From contig NZ_JABBXA010000003.1 of assembly GCF_014161445.1 (NCBI RefSeq), positions 372,001-436,000 on the forward strand: DNA of 64,000 bases, written 5' to 3'. The position numbers were made by a program, and so were the translations under genes. The number at the start of each line of letters is the position of its first letter. Positions within the stretch are counted from its first letter, which is position 1. The stretch comes from Microbispora sp. H13382 (GTDB lineage: Bacteria; Actinomycetota; Actinomycetes; Streptosporangiales; Streptosporangiaceae). Under the pieces are notes generated by a model. That model saw only the letters and a program-made list of their open reading frames with translations, was not told where the DNA came from and ran no database searches. Shown here piece after piece: positions 43,190 to 51,544 of this stretch.

Positions 43190-44254
43190 GTGAACGTTTC
43201 ATTACGGGGCGTGGAGAACGAGGGACGGCGCCACGCCGCCGGGCAGGGGCAGGCCGTCGCGTGGGTGGAGTCCCCCCTGCAGCTGCTGTGCGTCGTCGAG
43301 GCGCACCACGCGGGGCTCCTCGGTTCCGCCACCAGGGTGGTGCCGCGGGCCGGGCTGCCCGCGCTGCGGCTGACCCGTCGCGAGCTCGAGCGCCTCGGGC
43401 CGCCCGAGGGGCTGGAGTTCGCCGAGCCGTCCCAGCGGGCTCCCCGTCCGGGCCGGACGTGGGCGGTCGGCGACGCCTTCTCCGGGCGCGTCCAGCTCGC
43501 CCTCCTCACGGCCGTCCCCGGCCGTACGGTGCTCGTGGACGACGGGCTGGCCACGATCCGCCTGCTGGAGCTGCTGGTCGCGCGGCGCCCGCTGCTGCGC
43601 GCCCGGGGGACGCCCGGCGTCGGCCGCAGGGTGCTGGGCGCCGCCGCCGGGCTCCGTCTGCGCACCCGCGGGCCCATGGTGTTCACCGCGCTCCCGGTGC
43701 CCGCCGGCCTCGCCGAGGATGTGGAGGGCGCGGGCGTCCGGCTCGTCCGGCACGACTTCGCCTGGCTGCGCGCCCAGCCGGCCGATCCGCCGCCGCAGGA
43801 GGGCACGGTCGTGCTCGGCACCTCGCTCGTACGCAACGGGCTCATCCACCGCGACCGCTACCTGCGCTGGCTGGAGCGGCTCGACGAGCCGGTCGCCTAC
43901 TTCCCGCACCGCCGGGAGGACCCCCGCGACCTCGATCGGGTGCGCCGGATCGCCGGGCTGACCGTGTACGACGCCGGGGCGCCCGCCGAGATGACGCTGC
44001 GCGACCTGCGGCCGGACCAGCGGGTGCTGAGCCTGCCGTCCACCGCGGTGACCTCGCTGCGCGTCCTGCTGTCGGCGCGGGGCGTGCCGGTGGAGACCGT
44101 GGACGTGCCGGAGGACTGGTGGACGGCCTCGGCCGCCCCCTCGCTGCGCTCCCACCTCCAGCTGTTCGCCCATCAGCCCCACGAGCCCCTGCCTCACCAG
44201 CCCCACCAGCCCCACCCGCCCCACCAGCACGATCCCGGAAAGGTCGCTCCTTGA
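43190..44254 (+). CDS. Polysialyltransferase/GT52-like glycosyltransferase, putative
   Basis: A 354-residue protein. The N-terminal WVESPLQLLCVVEA resembles the SPLQLL strand of GT52 and bacterial polysialyltransferase-type enzymes. VLVDDGLATIRLLELL fits the acidic (E/D)DG acceptor-base motif, and VLSLPSTAVTSL resembles the C-terminal Ser/Thr nucleotide-sugar motif. The last 30 residues are His/Pro-rich (HQPHQPHPPHQH). It is therefore a likely CMP-sugar transferase, consistent with the NeuA/NeuB fusion nearby. GTG 43190 gives a leader containing a rare TTA codon (43202); GTG 43211 would avoid it. Its stop overlaps the next gene (TTGA). Assignment is by motif only, so moderate. Confidence 0.7.
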   Translation: MNVSLRGVENEGRRHAAGQGQAVAWVESPLQLLCVVEAHHAGLLGSATRVVPRAGLPALRLTRRELERLGPPEGLEFAEPSQRAPRPGRTWAVGDAFSGRVQLALLTAVPGRTVLVDDGLATIRLLELLVARRPLLRARGTPGVGRRVLGAAAGLRLRTRGPMVFTALPVPAGLAEDVEGAGVRLVRHDFAWLRAQPADPPPQEGTVVLGTSLVRNGLIHRDRYLRWLERLDEPVAYFPHRREDPRDLDRVRRIAGLTVYDAGAPAEMTLRDLRPDQRVLSLPSTAVTSLRVLLSARGVPVETVDVPEDWWTASAAPSLRSHLQLFAHQPHEPLPHQPHQPHPPHQHDPGKVAP

Positions 44255-45471
44255 CCCGCCTGCTCGCCGTGGCCGACTCCGACTCCTATCTGAAGTGGGC
44301 CGCGGGCCTGCTCGACGCGACCCCGCAGGACTGGGTCACGGAGCTGGCCGTCGTCCGTACGCCCATCGCCCCATCGGAGGCGCAGATCGCCGCCGCGGTG
44401 AGCGGCACCCGCGCGCGAGGGCTTCCCCAGGTGCTGCCGGCCCGGCAGGTGCGGCGGGCCGCCGAACGGTTCCGGCCGGACGTCGTGCTGCTGGCCTGCA
44501 CCGGCCCCGTGGTGGACGCGCTGGCGGCGGAGACGCTGGCCGGGCTGCGCCCCCGGCCGGTGCTCGTGTCGGGCCTGCCCGGCATCTCGGTGCCCGCGAC
44601 GGAGAAGGCGTGGCTGTTCCGCAGCGGCTGCGACCTGTTCGTCGTGCACAGCGGCCGGGAGGTCGCCGAGTTCTCCGAGATCGGCGCGCGTCTCGGCGGG
44701 GGAGGGGCGGTCGCGCTGGCCCGGCTGCCCTACCTCGACCTCCTGTCCCGCGAACCGGGCGCCCGCGACACCGGGGGCGTACGCGACCGGGTCGTGTTCG
44801 CCACCCAGGCCAAGGTGCCCCGCCGGCGCGAGGAGCGGGAGCGCATCCTGCTCGCCCTGGCCGAGCTCGGGCGGGCCAGGCCCGACCTGGACGTGGTGGT
44901 CAAGCTGCGGGCCCGCGACGACGAGCGGCAGACGCACAACGAGCGTCACCACTACGAGCGGCTGTGGACCGCGCTGGAGGCCGAGGGCCGCGTGCCCGCG
45001 GGCGCCGTGCGCTTCGCCGCCGGCCCGATGCACGAGCACCTGAGCCGCGCCGCCGGGTTCGTCACCGTCAGCTCCACGGCCGCGCTGGAGGCGATCGCCG
45101 CGAACGTGCCGCTGCTCGTGCTGTCCGACTTCGGGGTCAGCGCGGAGATGATCAACCTGGTGTTCGAGGGCAGCGGTTGCCTGGGCACGCTCGACGACCT
45201 CGCGAAGGCGGACTTCCGGGTTCCGGCCGAGGAGTGGTGCGCGGCCAACTACTTCCACGACCCCTCGGCAAGCGACTGGACCGGCCGGATCGCCGCACTG
45301 GTCGCCGCGGCCCGCGCGGGGGCGCTGGAGCCGGCGCGCTCGCTCCTCGACGGCCCCGAGCACGCGGCGGCCCGGCGCCGCGCCCGGCTGCGTCTGGAGG
45401 TGCCGCCCCGGATGCTGCGGTACGGCTACCGCGCCAAGCGCCGGATGCGCCGCTACCTCAAGGCGCTGTAG
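44251..45471 (+). CDS. DUF6716-type putative glycosyltransferase
   Basis: A 406-residue protein starting TRLLAVADSDSYLKWAAGLLD, the characteristic opening of the DUF6716 putative glycosyltransferase family found next to sialic-acid-type loci in actinomycetes. A GT-B-like C-terminal half has VVFATQAKVPRRREERERI, VVKLRARDDERQTH and FVTVSSTAALEAIAANVPLLVLSDFG, where the SSTA segment resembles a nucleotide-sugar-binding loop. The C-terminus is strongly basic (RYGYRAKRRMRRYLKAL), which could favour membrane association. The start is TTG 44251 with GGAAAGG 7 bp upstream, overlapping the previous stop by 4 bp. It probably acts in building or capping a nonulosonic-acid-containing surface polymer. Confidence 0.8.
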   Translation: MTRLLAVADSDSYLKWAAGLLDATPQDWVTELAVVRTPIAPSEAQIAAAVSGTRARGLPQVLPARQVRRAAERFRPDVVLLACTGPVVDALAAETLAGLRPRPVLVSGLPGISVPATEKAWLFRSGCDLFVVHSGREVAEFSEIGARLGGGGAVALARLPYLDLLSREPGARDTGGVRDRVVFATQAKVPRRREERERILLALAELGRARPDLDVVVKLRARDDERQTHNERHHYERLWTALEAEGRVPAGAVRFAAGPMHEHLSRAAGFVTVSSTAALEAIAANVPLLVLSDFGVSAEMINLVFEGSGCLGTLDDLAKADFRVPAEEWCAANYFHDPSASDWTGRIAALVAAARAGALEPARSLLDGPEHAAARRRARLRLEVPPRMLRYGYRAKRRMRRYLKAL

Positions 45472-45516
45472 TCCCCGCCCGAGACGGCACGATGCCCCCA
45501 GTTAGACACGATGCCC

Positions 45517-46500
45517 TCAGTTCGGCGCATGCCCGGCCGCAGCCAGATTCCGGTGATCGCGTGGTGACATGCCGTAGGCGGCGCGGAAGGCACGGCTGAA
45601 GGTCGCGGCGTCGGTGAAGCCCCAGCGGGCGGCGATGGACTGGATGGGAAGGGAGCGCTGCCGGGGGTCGGCGAGATCGCGGTGGCACTGTTCCAGCCGG
45701 CTTCGGCGGATCCAGGCCGCCACGGTGAGGCCCTGCTCCTGGAAGAGCTTGTACAGGTGCCGTACGGAGATCTGGTGCGCCGCGGCGATCGTTTCGGGGG
45801 TCAGGTCCGGGTCGCCGAGCCGTTGCCGGACGAAGTCGTGGATCAGCGACAGCAGCGCCTGGCGTCGCGCTTCGGGTGTCAGCGAGTCACCGGCCTCGAG
45901 CTGGTCGGCGTAGGCGGCCGCGATCAGGTCGAGGGTGACGGTGGCCACCGCCCGAGCGCTGTGCGGGGTGAGGCTTTCGGCGTTGTCCGCCAGGTGCTTG
46001 AGATGCCCGGCCAGCACGCCGGTGATGCCGGGCCGGACGGGAAACGGCGCCGCGGCGAGCCGCCCGACCACGTCGGACCGCAGGCCGAGAGCATCCCGCG
46101 GGAACTGGACGAGCAGGGCCTCGGCCGGATCGCCGTCAGGTCCTCGCCACCCCTGGTACGGCCGGGAGGAATCGATGGTGAGGAACTGTCCGGCACGGAA
46201 GGTCACCTCACGCCCGGCCTGCCTCAGGCCGCCGGCGCCACCGAGGAGGAGGTGCAGCTGGAAGACCTCGGGATCCGACCGCCGGATGAGCTTGGCGGGC
46301 CGGTTCACCCGCAGCGTGTGGTGGCTCATCATCGACAACTGCACCGTGCCGAGATCGAACACCCGCGCCGACGCGTGGAACCGGGCGGGGTCGTCGGTGG
46401 CCAGCCACGCGTGCAGGTGCGCCTGCGACATCGTGTCGTACCAGTAGGGAAATCGATCCCGAACGGCCAGGTTCCTGGTGCTCCACTCCAGAATCTTCAT
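45517..46500 (-). CDS. AraC/XylS-family transcriptional regulator
   Basis: A 327-residue regulator. The N-terminal ligand-binding half (AraC-binding-like; RLPYW-type opening FPYWYDTMSQAHLHAW) is followed by a C-terminal double HTH of about 100 residues: LTPETIAAAHQISVRHLYKLFQEQGLTV, then IQSIAARWGFTDAATFSRAFRAAYGMSPRDHR, the classic second helix. The start is ATG 46500. It sits inside the surface-glycan region, convergent with the DUF6716 gene, and faces a 634-bp region with no firm gene. The target and ligand are unknown; control of its own divergent region is likely for this family. Two near-identical 16-bp repeats (CACGATGCCCCCAGTT-type, 45488-45503 and 45507-45522) lie across its stop codon. 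Confidence 0.92.
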   Translation of the reverse strand: MKILEWSTRNLAVRDRFPYWYDTMSQAHLHAWLATDDPARFHASARVFDLGTVQLSMMSHHTLRVNRPAKLIRRSDPEVFQLHLLLGGAGGLRQAGREVTFRAGQFLTIDSSRPYQGWRGPDGDPAEALLVQFPRDALGLRSDVVGRLAAAPFPVRPGITGVLAGHLKHLADNAESLTPHSARAVATVTLDLIAAAYADQLEAGDSLTPEARRQALLSLIHDFVRQRLGDPDLTPETIAAAHQISVRHLYKLFQEQGLTVAAWIRRSRLEQCHRDLADPRQRSLPIQSIAARWGFTDAATFSRAFRAAYGMSPRDHRNLAAAGHAPN

Positions 46501-47134
46501 GACATGTCCTCGGCGAGTGGTCGTTACGGAAAAGGGTGTTCCTCAGCCGTGGATTACTCTCCGGTCAGGCGTTGTGAGCGCGCCGGGAGCGACGGGGGCA
46601 AGCCCCGCCTGCCCCGGGCGGGCGCGAGGCGTGAAGCCACGCCGGGGTGATCGCATCGGCTGCGTGCACGAATGGCCATCAACCGTGCAGATGGCGTCAA
46701 GACATCCGCGACGGATCCCGGCACCCTGATTCCAGGGAGCGATTCCGCGCCGCAACGACCCTGATCACGCCTCGGAGGAAGCCCTATGGCCACACCGCGC
46801 GAGAGCACTCTCCCGCATCGAGCGCCGGTGGTCCCGTCCGGCGAAGCACGGCAGCAGCCACGGGCGCCGTGCCCCATGCTGGCCGGCGCCGACACGGGAT
46901 CCCGGCCGCTTCCATGCCTGCTCATCGCCCCCGAGCCTTCCGTGGCCGGCCGCGGCGTCCGCACACCGCGGTGTGGCCGGACGGCGTCACCACCGCAGCC
47001 CTCGGCAGCGGATGTCCCGACCGTGGTCGCCATGTGCTGCTGATGGCCGCGGAAGATCGACTCAGCACGGCGCACAGCCTAGGACATCACGATCGATGTG
47101 TCCCATCCCGTTCTGTCATGTGCGGAGCGAGGGC
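46501..47134. other. Long intergenic region with no firm gene
   Basis: The 634 bp between the AraC regulator start and the end of the leftward glycan genes hold no recognised gene. Open frames on both strands lack family resemblance and normal codon bias. One + strand frame (46786-47043) has a good ribosome-binding site and is listed separately. The upstream part must contain the regulator's promoter. The low coding density suggests a decayed gene or accessory insertion. Confidence 0.5.
46786..47043 (+). CDS. Doubtful small ORF with strong ribosome-binding site
   Basis: An 85-residue frame with GGAGGAA 6 bp before its ATG. It is rich in Pro, Arg and Ala and ends in Met-Cys-Cys; no family is recognised. 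Third-position GC is only about 80 percent, well below the firm genes of this window, which argues against an established gene. It could be a small accessory protein or a decayed reading frame. Confidence 0.25.
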   Translation: MATPRESTLPHRAPVVPSGEARQQPRAPCPMLAGADTGSRPLPCLLIAPEPSVAGRGVRTPRCGRTASPPQPSAADVPTVVAMCC

Positions 47135-48397
47135 TCAGCGGGACAGCAGGCGGCGTAGCCGCGACTGCGGGACGGCCGGAGCGGGGGCGGGCGGCTCGAT
47201 CAGGCCCAGCGACTCCAGCCTGCGCTTCTTGAAGTAACGCGCCGGCCCGTGGGCGCGCACGTAGGCCGCGGCGGTCTCGCGCAGGCCGGGGTGGGCCGTG
47301 CTCTGCATGCAGTAGCCCACGGCCGCGACCAGGGCGGGCAGGTCGGCGGCGGGCGGTTCGGTGATCGTGCCGTCGGCCTCCAGCCGGGGCAGCGTCGCGT
47401 CCACGATCGTCGCCGGGATCCGGTTGCTGTTCTCGTACGGCGTGAGCCGTTCGAGCACCAGATCGGTGCCGGTTGCCGCGACGGGCAGGCCGAACAGCCG
47501 CCGTGCGGTCACCAGCGCCGTGGAGAAGCATCCGGCGACCAGTTCGGGGCGGTGCGCGGCGAAACACGCCTCGGCGGGCGTCTCCGCGGGGGCCACGAGG
47601 AGCTCGACGCCCAGCTCCGCGGCGACCGGCCGCAGCTCGCGGGCGTGCCGCCGCCCGGCGGCGGGGTGCGGCTTGAACAGCACGGTCCGGTGGCCCCGCG
47701 CCGCCACGCCGCGCAGCACGCGCTCGTGCAGCGCGGCCTCCTCGGCCGCCGTGACCAGGCCGAGCGCGGACAGGTACTGGCCGAGGATGACCGCCTCGGC
47801 GCGCGGCGCCTCCTCGGCCGCCTCCGCGACCCGGCCCGTCACCGAGGTGAACGACGCGTCCGCCAGGGCCTCGGCCGGCACGCCGTGCTCGGCCAGGAGC
47901 AGGGGCGCCAGGCCCGGGGCGAGGTCGAGGTGGAGCAGCCGGGTGATCCGGCCGGCGATCTCCTGCGGGAGCGGGTCGCGGGTCGGCCCGTAGCTCATCA
48001 GGCCGTCGGAGTAGACGGTGATCGGGCAGTCCTTGACCAGGCCCGCGAGCGTACGCGACGGGGGCACCGCGACCGACTCCAGCACCAGCTCGCCCGGCTC
48101 GCCGGTCAGGTCGCCCAGCAGGCGGCCGAGCATGGGCGTCTCGATCGAGCGCGGCTTCCAGTCCGACGGGTGCAGCGGCGCGATGATCTCGTTCCAGGAC
48201 AGGACGCGGTCGAACCTGTCACGCAGCGCGGTGAACCCCGGCGCCTCGTCCAGCGCCGGGGTTACCTCGGGGATCGCCGCGTTGTTCGACACGAGGAGGA
48301 TTCGGCCGCCGTCGCGGAACCGCCCCTCGTCGATCGCCGCCGCGAGCGTCATCGCGCCGAACAGCGTGGAGGCGTAGAACAGCGTGGAGTCAGGCAC
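47135..48397 (-). CDS. Polysialyltransferase-family glycosyltransferase
   Basis: A 420-residue GT-B protein resembling bacterial alpha-2,8-polysialyltransferases. Family-type motifs are the acidic acceptor-side motif VYSDGLMSYGP, the HP motif VLFKPHPAAGRRHA, and a Ser/Thr pair in VAGCFSTALVTARRLFG; the latter two contact the CMP-sugar donor in this family. It begins FYASTLFGAMTLAAAID instead of a SPLQ-type strand. It would polymerise or transfer CMP-activated nonulosonic acid on a surface glycan. ATG 48397 overlaps the GT2 stop by 8 bp. It is the last of a three-gene operon led by the NeuA-HAD-NeuB fusion. Confidence 0.8.
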   Translation of the reverse strand: MPDSTLFYASTLFGAMTLAAAIDEGRFRDGGRILLVSNNAAIPEVTPALDEAPGFTALRDRFDRVLSWNEIIAPLHPSDWKPRSIETPMLGRLLGDLTGEPGELVLESVAVPPSRTLAGLVKDCPITVYSDGLMSYGPTRDPLPQEIAGRITRLLHLDLAPGLAPLLLAEHGVPAEALADASFTSVTGRVAEAAEEAPRAEAVILGQYLSALGLVTAAEEAALHERVLRGVAARGHRTVLFKPHPAAGRRHARELRPVAAELGVELLVAPAETPAEACFAAHRPELVAGCFSTALVTARRLFGLPVAATGTDLVLERLTPYENSNRIPATIVDATLPRLEADGTITEPPAADLPALVAAVGYCMQSTAHPGLRETAAAYVRAHGPARYFKKRRLESLGLIEPPAPAPAVPQSRLRRLLSR

Positions 48398-49340
48398 GCG
48401 GCCCTCCCGGCAGATAGGGACCCAGCAGAGCGGCCCGCCCGGGCTCCAGGCCGCCGACGGCCTCGGCGCGCGTCTCGCGCGGCAGCCGGGCGAGCGCCGC
48501 CCGCGCCCGCTCGTCGAACCGGGCGCGTACGGCGGGAGTGAACCGGTCGGCCAGTTCGACGTGGTGGGCGAGCAGCGCGCACAGGTTGCGGGCGGCCTTG
48601 GGCAGGTAGCGCGGCTCGGCCTCGTCGAGCACGATGTCGTAGGCGTCGAAGAAGTGGAGCTGCCGTTCGTCGCCGATCCGGGTGAGCGAGGCCGCGAGCC
48701 CCCGCCGGTAGAACACCCCGGCGAGGGAGACCACGGCGTACGACCGGGCCAGGCGGTGCAGCCGCCAGATCCACGGGCGGTCCTCGGCGGTGTGCAGCCC
48801 GGCGGGGAAGGTCAGCAGGTCGTCCAGCTCGCGCCGGTAGATCCCGGCCCACGCGTAGGGGTAGTCGACCATGGTCTTGTGATCCGCCGGCAGGATGCCG
48901 TCGCGCGGGTCGAGCACGACGCCGCGGCGTGGCTGCGGCGCCCGGTGCGTCTCCCGTCTGCGGCCCTCGACCTGCACGTGGTCCACCCGGACGAAGTCGC
49001 ACCCGAGCCCGTCGATGGCGGCGACGAGCCGGGGCAGGTAACCGGGCGCGAGCCAGTCGTCGGCGTCGAGGAAGGTGACGTAGCGGCCCGCGGCCAGTTT
49101 CAGCCCGGTGTTGCGGGCACCGGCCAGCCCCAGCGGCACCGGGTTGCGGACGACGCTGAGCCCCGGCAGGTCGCGCCGGAAGTCCTCGACGACCTCCGGC
49201 GTCGCGTCCGCGGACCCGTCGTCCACGACGACGACCTCGGTCTCGAACTCGCGCGTCCGGTTGCGCACGAGCGAGGTGAGCGCGTCGCCGAGGTACTCCT
49301 CGCCGTCCCGGACCGGCACCACCACCGAAAGTGTGATCAT
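48390..49340 (-). CDS. Family 2 glycosyltransferase
   Basis: A 316-residue GT-A glycosyltransferase. It opens MITLSVVVPVRDGEEYLGDALTSL, has VVVVDDGSADATPEV for nucleotide binding, GLAGARNTGLKLAAGRYVTFLDADDW with the DxD metal site (DADD), and a C-terminal part around TAEDRPWIWRLHRLA that fits the ED-type catalytic base region. No membrane segments, so it acts at the inner face of the membrane. ATG 49340 overlaps the NeuB fusion stop by ATGA. It probably adds a hexose or similar residue to the polymer built with the adjacent polysialyltransferase-like protein. Confidence 0.9.
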   Translation of the reverse strand: MITLSVVVPVRDGEEYLGDALTSLVRNRTREFETEVVVVDDGSADATPEVVEDFRRDLPGLSVVRNPVPLGLAGARNTGLKLAAGRYVTFLDADDWLAPGYLPRLVAAIDGLGCDFVRVDHVQVEGRRRETHRAPQPRRGVVLDPRDGILPADHKTMVDYPYAWAGIYRRELDDLLTFPAGLHTAEDRPWIWRLHRLARSYAVVSLAGVFYRRGLAASLTRIGDERQLHFFDAYDIVLDEAEPRYLPKAARNLCALLAHHVELADRFTPAVRARFDERARAALARLPRETRAEAVGGLEPGRAALLGPYLPGGPRA

Positions 49341-51421
49341 GCCGTGGCGCGGCGCAGGCGGGCCCGCGGGGCCTCCTCGCCCGGGTAGACGCGCTTCACG
49401 CCGTCGCCGAGGGCGGTCTCGATGATGCGGATGTCGCGGACCAGGTGCTCCAGACCCGTGGGCTCCAGCGAGGCGGCGTGGTCGGAGCCCCACATCGCCC
49501 GGTCGAGGGTGATGTGCCGCTCGACGGTCACCGCGCCCAGCGTCACGGCGGCCAGCGAGATCTGCAGCCCGCGCTCGTGTCCCGAGTAGCCGACCGGCAC
49601 GCCGTACCGCTGCCGGAGGGTGGTGATCATGCGGAGGTTGGCCTCCTCGGGCGGGAGCGGATAGGTGGAGGTGGCGTGCATCATCACCAGGCGCTCGGTG
49701 CCGAGGATCTCCACCGCCGCGTCGATCTCCTCGATCGTCGACATGCCGGTGGACAGGATGACCGGCTTGCGGGTGGCGGCCAGCGCGCGCAGCAGCTCGT
49801 GGTCGGTCACCGACGCCGAGGCGACCTTGTGCGCGACGACGTCCATCCCCTCCAGGAACTCCACCGACGGCACATCCCAGGGCGAGGCGAACCAGTCGAT
49901 GCCGCGCTCCTCGCAGTACTTGGCGATGTGGGCGTACTCGTCCGCGCCGAACTCGGTCCGGATCTTGTACTCCATGTAGGTCATCTCGCCCCACGGCGTC
50001 TGCCGGATCTGGTCGCGCTGCTCCAGCGGCACGCAGATCTCCGGGGTGCGCTTCTGGAACTTGACCGCTTGGCAGCCGGCGTCGGCGGCCACGTCGATCA
50101 GCTTGCGGGCGATGTCGACGTCGCCGTTGTGGTTGATGCCGATCTCGCCGATGACGTACACGGGCTGCCCCGGACCGACCAGCGACCTGCCGATCCGCAC
50201 CGGCCGCGGCTGCCCGAGGTGGCGGGCGGCGGTGACGGGCGCGGGGGCCGGCACCGTCTCCAGCGCGGTGGCCGGGCGGGCCGCGAGCACCCGGTCGGAC
50301 AGCTCGCGCACGGCCCCGGCGCCTCCGGGGGCCGACAGCACGACGCGGGCGGCGGCCCGCACCCGGGGATGGGCGTCGGGCACCGCGACCGGCCAGCCGA
50401 CGATCGCCATGCAGGACAGGTCGTTGACGTCGTTGCCCACGTACGCCACCCGCTCGGGGGTCAGGCCCTCGGCGGCCAGCCACTCGCGCAGCGCGGCGTC
50501 CTTGGCGGCGAGGCCCTGCACCACCGGCACGCCGAGCTTGGCGGCGCGGGCGGCGACGACGGGGTTGCGCTCGGTCGACAGCACGAGCACCCGCACGCCC
50601 GCCCGGCGCAGCAGCGAGATCCCCATCCCGTCGGAGCGGCTGACCGCGACCATCTCCCGGCCGTCGGAGTCGACGAACGCGCGGTCGTCGGTGTGCACGC
50701 CGTCGAAGTCGGTGACGACCGCGTCCACGTCGATCGGCAGCGGCTCGTCCACGAACGGGGCGAGCGCCCGGGCGATCTCCAGATCCTCGGGGGTGTCGAT
50801 CTCGACCGCGTGCCGGGCGGGCACCGGCTGGACCGCGACCCTGCCGGAGAAACGGTGGCCGCGCTCGCGCAGGCCCTCCGTACGCATGACGTAGAACGCG
50901 CCGGTCTCACGGTAGTGGGGCTCGCGGTCCTGGCGGCGCGGGCGCACGGCCGGGTCGTGGTTCACCCCGTGGCCGGCGCCGGTCCAGACGAACTCGTAGG
51001 TCTCGGTGGCGGAGAAGACCGAGTCGGCCTCGCCGTCCAGCACCTTCGCGACGGCGGCGTCGAGGTCGCGGGGGTCGAGGAACGCGCTGGTGCACTGGAC
51101 GAGCACGACGATCTCCGGCTCCTCGCCGGACAGCTCGGACAGCCCGGACAGCTCGGACAGGGCGTGGAGCACGGCGCTCTCGCTGGAGGCGGTCGAACCG
51201 CTGAGCTCATCGGGCCGGCGTACGACGCGGGCGCCGGCGGCAGCGGCCGCCTCGGCGATCCGGTCGTGGTCGGTGCTGACGATCACCTCGTCCACCAGCT
51301 CGGCGCGCAGACAGGCGTCCACGGCACGGGCGACGAGCGGGACGCCGCCCACCTTCTCCAGGTTCTTCAGTGGGACGCCCACCGAGCCTCCACGGGCGGG
51401 GACGACGGCCAGCACTCGCAC
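49337..51421 (-). CDS. neuB: NeuA-HAD phosphatase-NeuB triple fusion
   Basis: A 694-residue fusion of three nonulosonic-acid enzymes. Residues about 1-225 are a CMP-sialic-acid synthetase (VLAVVPARGGSVGVPLKNL, the CTP-binding motif, and HYRETGAFYVM). Residues about 230-390 are a KdsC-type HAD phosphatase (VVTDFDGVHTDD nucleophile loop; YVGNDVNDLSCM). Residues about 410-685 are a NeuB-type PEP condensing synthase (YVIGEIGINHNGD, AVKFQKRTPEICVP, STGMSTIEEI, HATSTYPLPPEE, GYSGHERG). The usual C-terminal antifreeze-like domain of NeuB is absent. It could make, dephosphorylate and CMP-activate a sialic acid or Kdn. GTG 51421 has GAGGAG 6 bp upstream; ATG 51445 is also in frame. It is the first gene of the operon leading to the GT2 and polysialyltransferase-like genes. 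Confidence 0.92.
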   Translation of the reverse strand: MRVLAVVPARGGSVGVPLKNLEKVGGVPLVARAVDACLRAELVDEVIVSTDHDRIAEAAAAAGARVVRRPDELSGSTASSESAVLHALSELSGLSELSGEEPEIVVLVQCTSAFLDPRDLDAAVAKVLDGEADSVFSATETYEFVWTGAGHGVNHDPAVRPRRQDREPHYRETGAFYVMRTEGLRERGHRFSGRVAVQPVPARHAVEIDTPEDLEIARALAPFVDEPLPIDVDAVVTDFDGVHTDDRAFVDSDGREMVAVSRSDGMGISLLRRAGVRVLVLSTERNPVVAARAAKLGVPVVQGLAAKDAALREWLAAEGLTPERVAYVGNDVNDLSCMAIVGWPVAVPDAHPRVRAAARVVLSAPGGAGAVRELSDRVLAARPATALETVPAPAPVTAARHLGQPRPVRIGRSLVGPGQPVYVIGEIGINHNGDVDIARKLIDVAADAGCQAVKFQKRTPEICVPLEQRDQIRQTPWGEMTYMEYKIRTEFGADEYAHIAKYCEERGIDWFASPWDVPSVEFLEGMDVVAHKVASASVTDHELLRALAATRKPVILSTGMSTIEEIDAAVEILGTERLVMMHATSTYPLPPEEANLRMITTLRQRYGVPVGYSGHERGLQISLAAVTLGAVTVERHITLDRAMWGSDHAASLEPTGLEHLVRDIRIIETALGDGVKRVYPGEEAPRARLRRATA

Positions 51422-51544
51422 GAGTGACTCCTCTACCTGCGACATCGGGAACCCGTGTGGCCCAAGGGGGCCGGGTGTCCCGAAAACTAGCCAGCAGGTC
51501 CTTTCGTTCGGGGTTACTCGGCTGAACGACCAGGGGCGCCGTTC

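Noticed and set aside
45652-45665. GGGAGCGCTGCC resembling a CebR box
   Set aside because: It lies inside the AraC-family coding region and differs from the palindrome at three positions; most likely chance.
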